A stretch of DNA of 64,000 nucleotides, from positions 62,001-126,000 of the forward strand of contig CAAFUS010000017.1 of assembly GCA_900766265.1 (NCBI GenBank), given 5' to 3'. Numbering within the stretch: position 1 is the stretch's first letter; each line of letters opens with the position of its first letter. The translations under genes were made by a program, and so were the position numbers. The DNA is from Pseudomonadaceae bacterium. GTDB taxonomy: Bacteria > Pseudomonadota > Gammaproteobacteria > Pseudomonadales > Pseudomonadaceae. This document shows positions 44,092 to 53,254 of the stretch, piece by piece. The notes beneath the pieces were generated by a model. That model did no database searches, was not told the origin of the DNA, and saw only the letters and a list, made by a program, of their open reading frames with translations.

Positions 44092-45770
44092 GATTCGAAC
44101 GCCACTACGGCGTCTGGCCGCGCCAGCTGCCCAAGACCCTGTCGGTCCCGCAGACCAGCCTGTTCACCAACCTTGAGATTTCCGCGAGGCGCTTTCCGGA
44201 CAAGACCGCGATCGTCTACTACGACACCCGCATCCGCTACGCCGAACTGCTGCGCGAGGTCGAGGCGCTGGCCGGCTACCTGCAGCATCTGGGCGTCGGT
44301 CGCGGCGACCGGGTGCTGCTCTACATGCAGAACGCGCCTCAGTTCACCATCGCCTACTACGCCATCCTCAGGGCCGACGCGGTGGTGGTGCCGGTCAACC
44401 CGATGAACCACAGCGCGGAGCTTGAACACTACCTGGCCGATACCGGTGCCGCGGTCTGCCTCTGCGGCCAGGAGCTGACCGGCTTCATCGCACCGCTGGT
44501 GGGCCAGGCGCAGCTTCGCCATGTGATCGTCACCGCCTACCGGGAGTACCTGCGTCAGCCGACCGACCTGGCACTGCCCCCCGAACTCACCGACGAATCG
44601 CCGCTAGCCGCGTTCGAGGGCGCCATTGCCTGGCAGGACGCGCTCGCGGCCGGGTATCAGCCCTCGGCACACCTCGCCGGGCCGGACGACCACTGCGTGT
44701 TTCCCTACAGCTCCGGTACCACCGGTGCGCCCAAGGGGTGCGTGCATACCCACCGCTCGGCGATGGCCACGACGGTGCACCGGCTGGTGTGGAATGGCAG
44801 CACGTCGGAAACGGTGATCCTCGCCACGCTCCCGTTCTTCCACGTCACCGGCATGCAGGGCGCGATGAACGGGCCGATCTACCTGGGCGGCACCAGCGTG
44901 GTCATGACCCGCTGGAACCGCCAGGTCGCCGCGCAGCTGATCGAGCGCTACGCCATCAACGCCTGGATCAACATCGCCACCATGGCCATCGACTTCCTCT
45001 CCGATCCGGATATCGAGCGCTACGACCTGTCGAGCCTGAAAAGTATCGGCGGCGGCGGCGCGGCGATGCCGAGCGCGGTGGAAGAGAAGCTGCAGCGCCT
45101 GACCGGGTTGCACTACATCGAAGGCTACGGGCTGTCGGAGACCATCGCCGCGACCCACATCAACCCGGCCGAGCGGCCCAAGCCGCAGTGCCTGGGCATC
45201 CCGGTGTTCGACGTCGACAGCCGGATCATCGACGTCGCCAGTCTGCAGGAGCTCGGCCCCAACGAGGTCGGCGAAATCGTCAGCCACGGGCCGCAGCTGT
45301 TCGAGGGCTACTGGAACCGCCCCGAAGAGACGGCGCAGGCCTTCATCGAGCTGGACGGCAAGCGTTTCTTTCGCACCGGTGACCTGGGCTACTACGACGA
45401 AGAGGGCTACTTCTTCATGGTCGACCGGGTCAAACGGATGATCAACGCCTCGGGGTTCAAGGTGTGGCCGTCGGAGGTGGAGAGCCTGATGTACCGCCAT
45501 CCGGCGATCCAGGAGTGTTGCATCATCGCCACGCCCGACCCGCGCCGCGGCGAGACGGTCAAAGCCTGCGTGGTACTGCGTCCGGACCAGGTCGGCCGGG
45601 TTGGCGAGCAGGACATCATCGACTGGTGCCGGCAGGAAATGGCCGCCTACAAGGTGCCGGCGGTGGTGGAGTTCCGCCAGTCGTTGCCGCGCTCCTCCAC
45701 CGGCAAGCTGATGTGGCGCGTCCTGCAACAGGAAGAGGATGCCCGCCAGGCGCTGCGCGCCACCTCCTGA
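44088..45770 (+). CDS. Acyl-CoA synthetase (AMP-forming)
   Basis: A 560-residue ANL-family ligase that adenylates a carboxylic acid and transfers it to CoA. The P-loop YSSGTTGAPKG is at 207-217; EGYGLSET, RTGDLGYYDEEGYFF and the catalytic Lys in STGKLMW near the C-terminus are intact. It resembles medium/long-chain or LvaE-type synthetases. It starts inside the surE stop (ATGA). It presumably activates the acid imported by the neighbouring TRAP system; chain length and structure of that acid cannot be read. Confidence 0.92.
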   Translation: MRFERHYGVWPRQLPKTLSVPQTSLFTNLEISARRFPDKTAIVYYDTRIRYAELLREVEALAGYLQHLGVGRGDRVLLYMQNAPQFTIAYYAILRADAVVVPVNPMNHSAELEHYLADTGAAVCLCGQELTGFIAPLVGQAQLRHVIVTAYREYLRQPTDLALPPELTDESPLAAFEGAIAWQDALAAGYQPSAHLAGPDDHCVFPYSSGTTGAPKGCVHTHRSAMATTVHRLVWNGSTSETVILATLPFFHVTGMQGAMNGPIYLGGTSVVMTRWNRQVAAQLIERYAINAWINIATMAIDFLSDPDIERYDLSSLKSIGGGGAAMPSAVEEKLQRLTGLHYIEGYGLSETIAATHINPAERPKPQCLGIPVFDVDSRIIDVASLQELGPNEVGEIVSHGPQLFEGYWNRPEETAQAFIELDGKRFFRTGDLGYYDEEGYFFMVDRVKRMINASGFKVWPSEVESLMYRHPAIQECCIIATPDPRRGETVKACVVLRPDQVGRVGEQDIIDWCRQEMAAYKVPAVVEFRQSLPRSSTGKLMWRVLQQEEDARQALRATS

Positions 45771-45828
45771 GCCAGCGGGCATGGTTGAATAGACCCTTCG
45801 CTCCGGCAACTGCCTGTGGAGGCCCCGG

Positions 45829-46896
45829 TTGACTGGTCGTGCTGAAACCTTCGAACGCCCCCTCGCCCGAACCGGCGAGCGGCTACACAAGGGCACCATC
45901 TCGGTTCGGCTGGTGGCCGAGGCGCTGCGGGACATCGAACGACGCGGGCACGACGGCGAGTGCCTGCTGCGGGCGGCCGGGATCGACTTGCCGTTGCCCG
46001 ACGGCGAGGCGAGGGTCACCGCCCAGGCCTATGCCCGGCTGTGGCGGCTGAGCGCCCGGCTGCTCGACGACGAATTCTTCGCCATGGACAGCCGAGGCCT
46101 GAAGGCCGGCAGCTTCGCCTTCATGGCGCGCGTCGCCCAGGGCGCGGCCAGCCTCGGCGAGGCGCTGGAAACCATGCTCGCCTTTCTGCGCCTGTCGCTG
46201 GACGACCTGGCGCCGCGGCTCGAGCGCGGCAACGGCCTGGCCGAGATCGTCCTCGATCACCGCGCCGGCCATCTTCCACGTGCGTTCACCTGTTTCACCC
46301 TGTGGATAATCATCCACGGCCTGGCCTGCTGGCTGGCGGGACGTCACCTGCCGATCCTCGGTATCGACCTGGAAGGCGAGGCGCCCTGTCATCTGGACGA
46401 TTATCGCGTCAAGTTCACCAACAATCTGCGCTTCGGCCGTGCCGAAAGCCGCCTGCTGCTCAATGCCGACTGCCTCGGGCAGCCGGTGCGACGCAGCGCG
46501 GCCGAGCTGGAGCGTTTCCTGGCCCGCGCGCCGGGCAACATCTTGGTGCGCTACCGCGATCCGCAGGGCCTCGGCGCGCGGGTCCGACAGCAGCTACGCC
46601 GGTGTGACGCCACCGACTGGCCGGACATCGAGGCGCTGGCCGCGCAGTTCCATATGGCTCCGTCCACTTTGCAGCGCAAGCTCGCCGCCGAGGGGCAGTC
46701 CTACCAGCGGCTCAAGGACCAGCTGCGCCGGGACCTGGCCCTCGAACACCTCGCCCGGGGCGACGGCAATCTGGCTCAGCTGTCGCAGACGCTGGGTTTC
46801 GCCGACGCGAGCGCCTTCCACAAGGCCTTCAAGAAGTGGACCGGCTCAACGCCGGGGCGCTATCGGGCGCTGCTGGGCGAGCCCACGGCGGCCTGA
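45829..46896 (+). CDS. AraC-family regulator with arabinose-binding-like N-terminal domain
   Basis: A 355-residue AraC/XylS regulator: a large N-terminal domain of the type found in OruR/ArgR-like and hydroxyacid regulators (about residues 20-215) and two C-terminal helix-turn-helices (EALAAQFHMAPSTLQRKLAAEG; LAQLSQTLGFADASAFHKAFKKWTG). The start is TTG 45829, with GGAGG about 7 nt upstream; no in-frame ATG precedes the conserved region. It sits inside the catabolic run between the CoA ligase and the second SDR and is the likely activator of these genes. Confidence 0.88.
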   Translation: MTGRAETFERPLARTGERLHKGTISVRLVAEALRDIERRGHDGECLLRAAGIDLPLPDGEARVTAQAYARLWRLSARLLDDEFFAMDSRGLKAGSFAFMARVAQGAASLGEALETMLAFLRLSLDDLAPRLERGNGLAEIVLDHRAGHLPRAFTCFTLWIIIHGLACWLAGRHLPILGIDLEGEAPCHLDDYRVKFTNNLRFGRAESRLLLNADCLGQPVRRSAAELERFLARAPGNILVRYRDPQGLGARVRQQLRRCDATDWPDIEALAAQFHMAPSTLQRKLAAEGQSYQRLKDQLRRDLALEHLARGDGNLAQLSQTLGFADASAFHKAFKKWTGSTPGRYRALLGEPTAA

Positions 46897-47021
46897 CGCG
46901 CGCCTGCGCCTACTGTCAAATGCTCTCACCCTGTTCGAAGCGTTCGGCCATTGGCAGGCCGGCGGGGCGGGGCGAATATCCGGCCATACTGAGCATCCGG
47001 CTCATCGCGCGAGAGGCGAGC

Positions 47022-47789
47022 ATGCAGATCGACGGCAGGATATTTCTCATTACCGGCGCGGGCTCCGGGCTCGGCCTCGCCACGGCGACCGAGCTGGCGG
47101 GGCAGGGCGGTCGGGTGGTGCTGGTCGACATCGACGAGGCCCGCGGGCAGGCGGCCGCCGAGAAGCTCGGGCCATCCGCACGCTTCGTCAGGGCCGATAT
47201 CACCCGGGAAGACGACGCGGCGCAGGCGGTGGCGGCGGCGCTGGACGCCTTCGGCGCCTTGCACGGGTTAGTCAACTGCGCCGGTATCGCGCCGGCGGAG
47301 AAAATCCTCGGGCGCAATGGCGTGCATGGCCTGGAGCGTTTCCGTCAGGTCATCGAGGTCAACCTGATCGGCACCTTCAACATGCTGCGTCTGGCCAGCG
47401 AGGCGATGGCGAAGGGGCAACCCGGGGCGGACGGCGAGCGCGGGGTGATCGTCAACACCGCCTCGGTTGCCGCCTTCGACGGGCAGATCGGCCAAACCGC
47501 CTATGCCGCGTCCAAGAGCGGCGTCGCCGGCCTCACCCTGCCCGCAGCCCGCGAGCTGGCCCGCTCGGGCATCCGGGTGATGTGCATCGCCCCGGGCATC
47601 TTCCAGACGCCGATGATGGCAGGCATGCCCCAGGAGGTTCAGGACTCGCTGGCCGCCAACGTGCCGTTCCCGCCACGCTTGGGCCGGCCCGAGGAATTCG
47701 CCGCGCTGGTGCGGCATATCGTCGAGAACACCATGCTCAACGGGGAGGTCATCCGCCTGGATGGCGCCCTGCGCATGGCGGCCAAGTGA
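47022..47789 (+). CDS. SDR dehydrogenase, 3-hydroxyacyl-CoA dehydrogenase type 2-like
   Basis: A 255-residue SDR with TGAGSGLG at 11-18 and an acidic residue after strand 2 (VLVDIDEA), predicting NAD. The segments NCAGIAPAEKILGR, GQIGQTAYAASKSG and APGIFQTPMMAGMP closely follow the HSD17B10-type 3-hydroxyacyl-CoA dehydrogenases, including branched-chain substrates. Ten nucleotides separate it from the thiolase, so the pair would carry out the last two steps of a beta-oxidation round. Confidence 0.93.
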   Translation: MQIDGRIFLITGAGSGLGLATATELAGQGGRVVLVDIDEARGQAAAEKLGPSARFVRADITREDDAAQAVAAALDAFGALHGLVNCAGIAPAEKILGRNGVHGLERFRQVIEVNLIGTFNMLRLASEAMAKGQPGADGERGVIVNTASVAAFDGQIGQTAYAASKSGVAGLTLPAARELARSGIRVMCIAPGIFQTPMMAGMPQEVQDSLAANVPFPPRLGRPEEFAALVRHIVENTMLNGEVIRLDGALRMAAK

Positions 47790-47799
47790 AGGGGGCAAA

Positions 47800-48993
47800 A
47801 TGAACAGGAACACCGATCCGGTCGTCATCGTCAGCGCCGTGCGCACGCCCATGGGCGGCTTTCTCGGCGTGCTCAAGGAGGCGCCGGCCGCCGCGCTTGG
47901 CGCCACGGCCATCCGTGCGGCGGTGCAGCGCGCCGGCCTGCCGGTCGAGCGCATCGACGAGGTGGTCATGGGCTGCGTGCTGCAGGCCGGCCAGGGCCAG
48001 GCCCCGGCGCGTCAGGCGGCCCTGGGCGCCGGGCTGCCGCAAGGGGTGCCCTGCTCGACGCTGAACAAGATGTGTGGCTCGGGCATGAAGGCGGTCATGG
48101 TTGGATACGACGCCCTGCTGGCCGGCAGCGCCGAGGCGGTGGTCGCCGGCGGCATGGAAAGCATGTCCAACGCGCCATACCTGCTGGAGCGGGCACGTTC
48201 GGGCTATCGCATGGGGCACGGGCGGGTGCTGGACCACATGTTCCTCGACGGGCTGGAAGATGCCTACGACAAGGGCCGGCTGATGGGCACCTTCGCCGAA
48301 GAGTGCGCATTGAGCTACGCCTTCACCCGCGAGCAGCAGGACGGCTACGCCATCGCCTCCCTGGAGCGCGCACAGCGGGCGATGCGCGAAGGGCTGTTCG
48401 CCGACGAGATCGTCGCGGTCGAAACCACGGCCGGCCGCGAGCAGGTCACGGTGAGCGAGGACGAACAACCGCCCAGGGCGCGCCCGGACAAGATTCCCAG
48501 CCTCAAGCCGGCCTTTCGCGAGGGCGGCACCGTGACGGCCGCCAACGCCAGCTCGATTTCCGATGGCGCGGCGGCACTGGTGCTGATGCGCCAGTCGCAA
48601 GCCGAGGCCATGGGGTTGGCGCCTCTGGCACGCATCGTTGGCCACGCCTCGGTGGCCCAGGCGCCGAACCTCTTCACCACCGCGCCGGTCGGTGCGATCA
48701 ACCGGCTTCTCGAGCGCACCGGCTGGGCGCTGTCGGAGGTGGACCTGTTCGAGATCAACGAGGCCTTCGCGGTGGTGCCGATGGCGGCGATGCGCGAGCT
48801 GGACATTCCCCACGAGCGCCTGAACGTGCATGGCGGGGCCTGCGCCCTGGGCCACCCGATCGGTGCCTCGGGCGCGCGGGTGCTGGTGACCCTGCTGCAT
48901 GCGCTGCGCCATCACGGCGTCGCCCGCGGCGTGGCCTCGGTGTGCATCGGCGGCGGGGAGGCCACCGCCGTGGCCATCGAGCGGATCGACTAG
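47800..48993 (+). CDS. Acetyl-CoA acyltransferase (thiolase)
   Basis: A 397-residue thiolase cleaving 3-ketoacyl-CoA. The acyl-accepting Cys92 is in NKMCGSGMKA; HGGACALGHPIGASGAR and the C-terminal CIGGGEA supply the His and second Cys. ATG 47800 follows GGGGGCAAA. It forms a functional pair with the preceding SDR. No acyl-CoA dehydrogenase or enoyl-CoA hydratase is present in the island, so those steps must come from elsewhere or be bypassed. Confidence 0.94.
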   Translation: MNRNTDPVVIVSAVRTPMGGFLGVLKEAPAAALGATAIRAAVQRAGLPVERIDEVVMGCVLQAGQGQAPARQAALGAGLPQGVPCSTLNKMCGSGMKAVMVGYDALLAGSAEAVVAGGMESMSNAPYLLERARSGYRMGHGRVLDHMFLDGLEDAYDKGRLMGTFAEECALSYAFTREQQDGYAIASLERAQRAMREGLFADEIVAVETTAGREQVTVSEDEQPPRARPDKIPSLKPAFREGGTVTAANASSISDGAAALVLMRQSQAEAMGLAPLARIVGHASVAQAPNLFTTAPVGAINRLLERTGWALSEVDLFEINEAFAVVPMAAMRELDIPHERLNVHGGACALGHPIGASGARVLVTLLHALRHHGVARGVASVCIGGGEATAVAIERID

Positions 48994-49009
48994 CGCCCGG
49001 CGCGGCCGC

Positions 49010-49411
49010 TCAGTTGAAGCGACCGTGCACGCCGCCGACGCTGAAGCGGCCGGCGCCGAGCAGGGCGACGGCCACCGCGGCGAACAGGAACATGGCCTGC
49101 AGCTCGATGGCGGAGCCGCCCATCGAGTTCAGCGCGAAGATTTCATTCGCATGCGCCAGGGCCAGCGCCACGATCATGTTGATCGCCACCACCAGCGCGG
49201 CGATGCGGGTGTAGAAGCCGGCGATCATCAAGGCCGGCGCCAGCACCTCGCCGACATAGGCCCCGTAGGCGAACACCCCCGGCAGGCCATGGCCGGTGAG
49301 CATGCCGGCGATCGCACCGACGCCGTGCTGCAGCTTGAAGATGCCGTGCAGCAGGATGAGCAGGCCAAGCGTCACGCGCAGAACCAGTTTTCCAGTGTCT
49401 TCGGTATTCAT
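49010..49411 (-). CDS. DoxX-family membrane protein
   Basis: A 133-residue protein with four membrane segments and the DoxX-type start LVLRVTLGLLILLHGIFKLQHG, then GEVLAPALMIAGFYTR. Function of most members is unknown; some link to redox homeostasis. It ends 16 nt from the thiolase stop (convergent) and diverges from the DUF6351 gene. ATG 49411 gives the normal family length. Confidence 0.88.
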   Translation of the reverse strand: MNTEDTGKLVLRVTLGLLILLHGIFKLQHGVGAIAGMLTGHGLPGVFAYGAYVGEVLAPALMIAGFYTRIAALVVAINMIVALALAHANEIFALNSMGGSAIELQAMFLFAAVAVALLGAGRFSVGGVHGRFN

Positions 49412-49656
49412 GCCTTCCTCGCTGATCGATGGGCGCTTGCCCAGTGCCGATTCGGTGACTGCTCTGGTCGTTATAGACCACCGCGCTTGTGAACGGAGGA
49501 TGGGCCGTGCCCGGGCTGCGGCTCGCCGCTTCGCCGAACCGACGGCTGACGCCGCCTGGCCGTTGCGAACCGAAGGCCGACTTCTACGCTTGAACCTTGC
49601 AGGCAGCACGACTCGACGCAGGAGGCGACCTCCGACAACAAGACCGAGGAACACCC

Positions 49657-51903
49657 ATGACAATAACAACGGGTTCCCTGCGCGCGTTGCGCTACGGGCT
49701 GACGCCCCTCGCCCTGGCCCTCTGTTTCACCGCCACGACCCATGCCCAGAACGCGCCCGCGTCGCGTATCCAGGTCGAGAGCCTGTCCAGCCGTGCGGAC
49801 AGGCTCAGCGGCGACGATGCCCTGATCCGCATCACCCTGCCGTCGTCTTCGTCCGGCGAAGGCCTGCGCGTGCTGCTCAACGGTGCGGACGTGACGGCCG
49901 CCTTCGGCCCATCGGGCGATGGCCGGGTGCTGACCGGCCTGGTCGAGGGCCTGCGCCCCGGCGCCAACGTGTTGATGGCCACCGCGCCCGGTGCCGGGAC
50001 CAAGGGGCTGATGCTGACCAGCCACCCGCTGTCGGGCCCGGTGTTCGCCGGACCCAAGCAGCAGCCGTTCGTGTGCGAGACGGAGGAATTCGAGGTCTAT
50101 CCGGGCGGCGGCACCCTGGGCCCTGCGCTGGACGAGCACTGCACCGTGGCGCGACGCGTCGACTACGTCTACCGCAACACCCAGGGGCGGTTCGCCCGCT
50201 ACGACCCGGCCGTGCCGCCAGGGGATCTCGCCACCACGACCACCCTCGATGGCAACACCGTGCCTTACGTGGTGCGGCTGGAGACCGGCACCCTCAACCG
50301 CGCGATCTACCAGACCGCCGTGCTCGACGACCCCGCGCGACCCGGGCCGGCGATCGGCCTGCGCGACGGCGCCTGGAACGGCCGGCTGGTCTACACCTTC
50401 GGTGGCGGCTGCCGCTCGGGCTGGTATCGCCAGGGCAACAGCACCGGTGGCGTGCTGGACGATCGCCATCTCTCGCGTGGCTTCGCCACCGCGTCGGCGT
50501 CGTTGAACGTGTTCGGCAACCAGTGCGACGATCTGCTCGCCGCCGAGACCATGATGATGGTCAAGGAACGCTTCATCGAGGCCTATGGGCCGCCGCGCTA
50601 CACCATCGGCTGGGGCTGCTCGGGTGGCTCCTATCAGCAGCATCAGATCGGCGACAACTACCCGGGCCTGCTCGACGGCATCATCCCGATGTGCAGCTTC
50701 CCCGAGGTCGGCTTCGGCACCGTGCACACCCTGGCCGATTCGCGTCTGTTGTTGCACTACGCCAGGACCACCGAGGTGCCCTGGGCGCCGGAGCAACTGC
50801 GCGCCGTTTCGGGCTTTGCCCAGTTCAACACCATCGGCAACCTGGACAACGGCGCCGCACGCATCGACCCGGTGCCCGGCCGTGAGGATGGCCTTGCTTC
50901 GGCGGAGTTCGACGCCTCCGTCCCGCAAGAGCAGCGCTATGACCCGGCGACCAACCCTGACGGTGCGCGCGCGACTGTCTACGATCATGCGGTGAACAGC
51001 TACGGTCGCGACCCGCGCACGGGCTTCGCCCGCCGTCCGTTGGACAATGTCGGCATTCAGTATGGATTGCAGGCGCTCAACGCTGGGCAGATCAGCAAGG
51101 CGCAATTCCTCGATCTGAACGAGCACATCGGCGGGCTGGACATCGACGCCAACTTCACCAGGCAACGGATGGTCGCCGACCGCCAGGCCACGCGGGCGGC
51201 CTATCAGACTGGCCGGCTGCTCTACGGCGGCGCCGGGCTGTCGGAAATGCCGATCCTCGATTACGACCTGATGTACACGGATCTGGAGCCGGGCGGCGAT
51301 ATCCACCTGAAGTTCCATCACTTCTCTACCCGCGAGCGGCTGCTCAAGGTCAACGGCCACATCGACAACCACGCGATGTGGAGCGGTGGGGCGGGCTACC
51401 CGGAAGGTGATACCCGCACCGCACGGACGGCGTACATCCAAGACCGCGCGCTCGAAGCGATGGACCGCTGGCTGGCCGCCATCGCGGCCGACCAGGGCAG
51501 CGCTCCGCGGGCCGAGAAGGTGGTGCGCAACAAGCCCGCTGACCTGCAGGACGGCTGCTGGACACGCGACGAGCAGCCCACCTTCATTGCTGAGACCCAG
51601 ACGTTCGGCGGGCGCGGCACTTCGACCTGCAACGACCTGTACCCGGCGTTCCCCTCGCCGCGGATGGTCGCCGGCGGGCCGCTGGCCTCGGACATCATCA
51701 AGTGCCAGCTGCGCCCGGTGGACGAGCGCGACTACCAGATGAGCTTCGACCCCGACGAATACGCCCGCCTGACCCGCATCTTCCCCAACGGCGTCTGCGA
51801 CTGGGAGGTTCCCGGCGTCGGCCAACAACCTGTTGCGGGAACCTGGCTGCGCTATCTCGGCGAAGGGCGCTACGTGCGCGACGCGGCCCGGCCGGGCCGC
51901 TGA
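49657..51903 (+). CDS. Large secreted hydrolase-like protein (DUF6351 type)
   Basis: A 748-residue exported protein (signal peptide ending THA near residue 29). An N-terminal Ig-like or beta domain (DDALIRITLPSS ... GLRVLLNGADVTAAF) precedes an alpha/beta-hydrolase-like core. The putative nucleophile is Ser322 in GWGCSGGSYQQHQIGDNYPG, reminiscent of the Cys-Ser motif of tannases; LDDGI-like LLDGIIPMCSFP follows. His candidates lie in NGHIDNHAMW. At least eight Cys suggest disulfides. The DUF name is from memory and no substrate is known. Confidence 0.8.
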   Translation: MTITTGSLRALRYGLTPLALALCFTATTHAQNAPASRIQVESLSSRADRLSGDDALIRITLPSSSSGEGLRVLLNGADVTAAFGPSGDGRVLTGLVEGLRPGANVLMATAPGAGTKGLMLTSHPLSGPVFAGPKQQPFVCETEEFEVYPGGGTLGPALDEHCTVARRVDYVYRNTQGRFARYDPAVPPGDLATTTTLDGNTVPYVVRLETGTLNRAIYQTAVLDDPARPGPAIGLRDGAWNGRLVYTFGGGCRSGWYRQGNSTGGVLDDRHLSRGFATASASLNVFGNQCDDLLAAETMMMVKERFIEAYGPPRYTIGWGCSGGSYQQHQIGDNYPGLLDGIIPMCSFPEVGFGTVHTLADSRLLLHYARTTEVPWAPEQLRAVSGFAQFNTIGNLDNGAARIDPVPGREDGLASAEFDASVPQEQRYDPATNPDGARATVYDHAVNSYGRDPRTGFARRPLDNVGIQYGLQALNAGQISKAQFLDLNEHIGGLDIDANFTRQRMVADRQATRAAYQTGRLLYGGAGLSEMPILDYDLMYTDLEPGGDIHLKFHHFSTRERLLKVNGHIDNHAMWSGGAGYPEGDTRTARTAYIQDRALEAMDRWLAAIAADQGSAPRAEKVVRNKPADLQDGCWTRDEQPTFIAETQTFGGRGTSTCNDLYPAFPSPRMVAGGPLASDIIKCQLRPVDERDYQMSFDPDEYARLTRIFPNGVCDWEVPGVGQQPVAGTWLRYLGEGRYVRDAARPGR

Positions 51904-51908
51904 AGCCG

Positions 51909-51938
51909 GGCCCCGGGTCGGTCGGCTGCCCCGGGGCC
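51909..51938 (+). terminator. Probable terminator after the DUF6351 gene
   Basis: A 9-bp stem GGCCCCGGG/CCCGGGGCC with a 12-nt loop begins 6 nt after the stop and is followed by TGCACGATTTTG. The delayed T-run makes intrinsic termination plausible but not certain. Confidence 0.5.
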
Positions 51939-52078
51939 TGCACGATTTTGTTACCTGTCCGGAGCCCGCTGGCGGCCGGTGAGGTGAACGGCGGCGAGGC
52001 GAGCAGGGTCGCAAAAAGAGACCGGTTCGCCCGGACGCCCGCCGTGCGAACGAGACAGCCGAGCCAGGAGCCCTGCCG

Positions 52079-53254
52079 ATGATCCGTTCCCTCTCCTCCG
52101 TAACGGGTGAGTCTCGCGACCCCGAAAACGCCGCGGGACCGCGCCGCTGGGGCGCACCGCTGCTGCTGGCACTGGGCCTGATGCTGCTCGGTGGTTGCGG
52201 CGACAGCGAGCCGCGCGCCCCGGAACAGCCGTCCCCCAGCGCCGAGACCCCGGACAGCCGCGACACCTCCGGGCTGCAGCATCCCAGCGAGCACCTGAGC
52301 GTGACCCGCTTTCCTGGCGAGTTGGCTGATGCCGACCGCGAGGCCTGGCGCGAGCAGGTGCCGGAGATCGACAGTATCGAAATCGCCTCCTCGGCCGACG
52401 ATGCCGCGCAACCGGCGCTCTACTACGACTCCGGCTCCGAGCGGGAAAAGCCGCTGCTGCTGGTGCTGCACAGCTGGAGCACCGATTACCTGCAGAACAT
52501 CGATATTCCACTCGGCCAGTTCGCAGTGGCCAACGACTGGGTGTTCATGCATCCGAATTTCCGCGGGCAGAACGATGGCCGTCCGGAATCCACCGCCTCG
52601 GACCTGGCGATCGCCGACATGCAGGATGCGCTCGACTACGCGCTGGACAACGCCCGCATCGATCGCTCGCGCATCTACCTGCTCGGCTATTCGGGCGGCG
52701 CGCTCAACGCGATGCACCTGGCCAGCCGCAACCCCGATCTGTTCGCCGGCGTCTCGCTGTGGGTCCCGGTGTACGACCTGGTCAGCTGGTATCGCTGGAA
52801 CGCCGAGCGTGGCGAGAAGTATGCCGGGGAAATCGCCCAGGCCTGTGGCGGCGAGCCGACGCCAGGCACCGACGCCCACGAGGAGTGCGCCAAGCGCAGT
52901 GCGAAGGCGCACATCGACGACGCGGCCGGCAAGGTACGGGTGCGCATCGCACACGGCATCGGCGACCAGACGGTGCCGCCGGGCCAGGCGCTGCACGCCT
53001 TCAACAACCTGGCCGACGAAGCGGACCGCATTCCCCAGGCGCAGATCGACCAGTTGATGGCCGATCGCCGGGTTCCCGATGCGCTCGGCGCGCGCTCGAT
53101 CCATGCGCAGGAGGATCATGCGCGTTTCGACGAGGCCGGCGCGCCCGTTCTGCTGCACCTCAAATCCGGGCTCGCGGAGCTGATCCTGTTCGACGGCGAA
53201 CACGACATGCTCTACCGCCCTGGGCTCGAATGGCTCGCCGAACAGGAGCGCTGA
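52079..53254 (+). CDS. Lipoprotein alpha/beta hydrolase (S9 peptidase-like)
   Basis: A 391-residue protein whose signal peptide ends in the lipobox LGGC at Cys40, so it is probably membrane-anchored in the periplasm. A Pro/Ser/Glu-rich linker follows. The hydrolase core shows VLHSWSTDYLQN and Ser in LLGYSGGALNAMHLA, with DGEHDMLY near the end as the His/Asp region. Resembles the prolyl-oligopeptidase-type domain; substrate unknown. Its TGA overlaps the next ATG by one base. Confidence 0.82.
   Translation: MIRSLSSVTGESRDPENAAGPRRWGAPLLLALGLMLLGGCGDSEPRAPEQPSPSAETPDSRDTSGLQHPSEHLSVTRFPGELADADREAWREQVPEIDSIEIASSADDAAQPALYYDSGSEREKPLLLVLHSWSTDYLQNIDIPLGQFAVANDWVFMHPNFRGQNDGRPESTASDLAIADMQDALDYALDNARIDRSRIYLLGYSGGALNAMHLASRNPDLFAGVSLWVPVYDLVSWYRWNAERGEKYAGEIAQACGGEPTPGTDAHEECAKRSAKAHIDDAAGKVRVRIAHGIGDQTVPPGQALHAFNNLADEADRIPQAQIDQLMADRRVPDALGARSIHAQEDHARFDEAGAPVLLHLKSGLAELILFDGEHDMLYRPGLEWLAEQER

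Noticed and set aside
49471..52266. A minus-strand open frame of about 930 codons opposite the DUF6351 gene
   Set aside because: The plus-strand frame has a signal peptide and hydrolase motif; the antisense translation has no domain.
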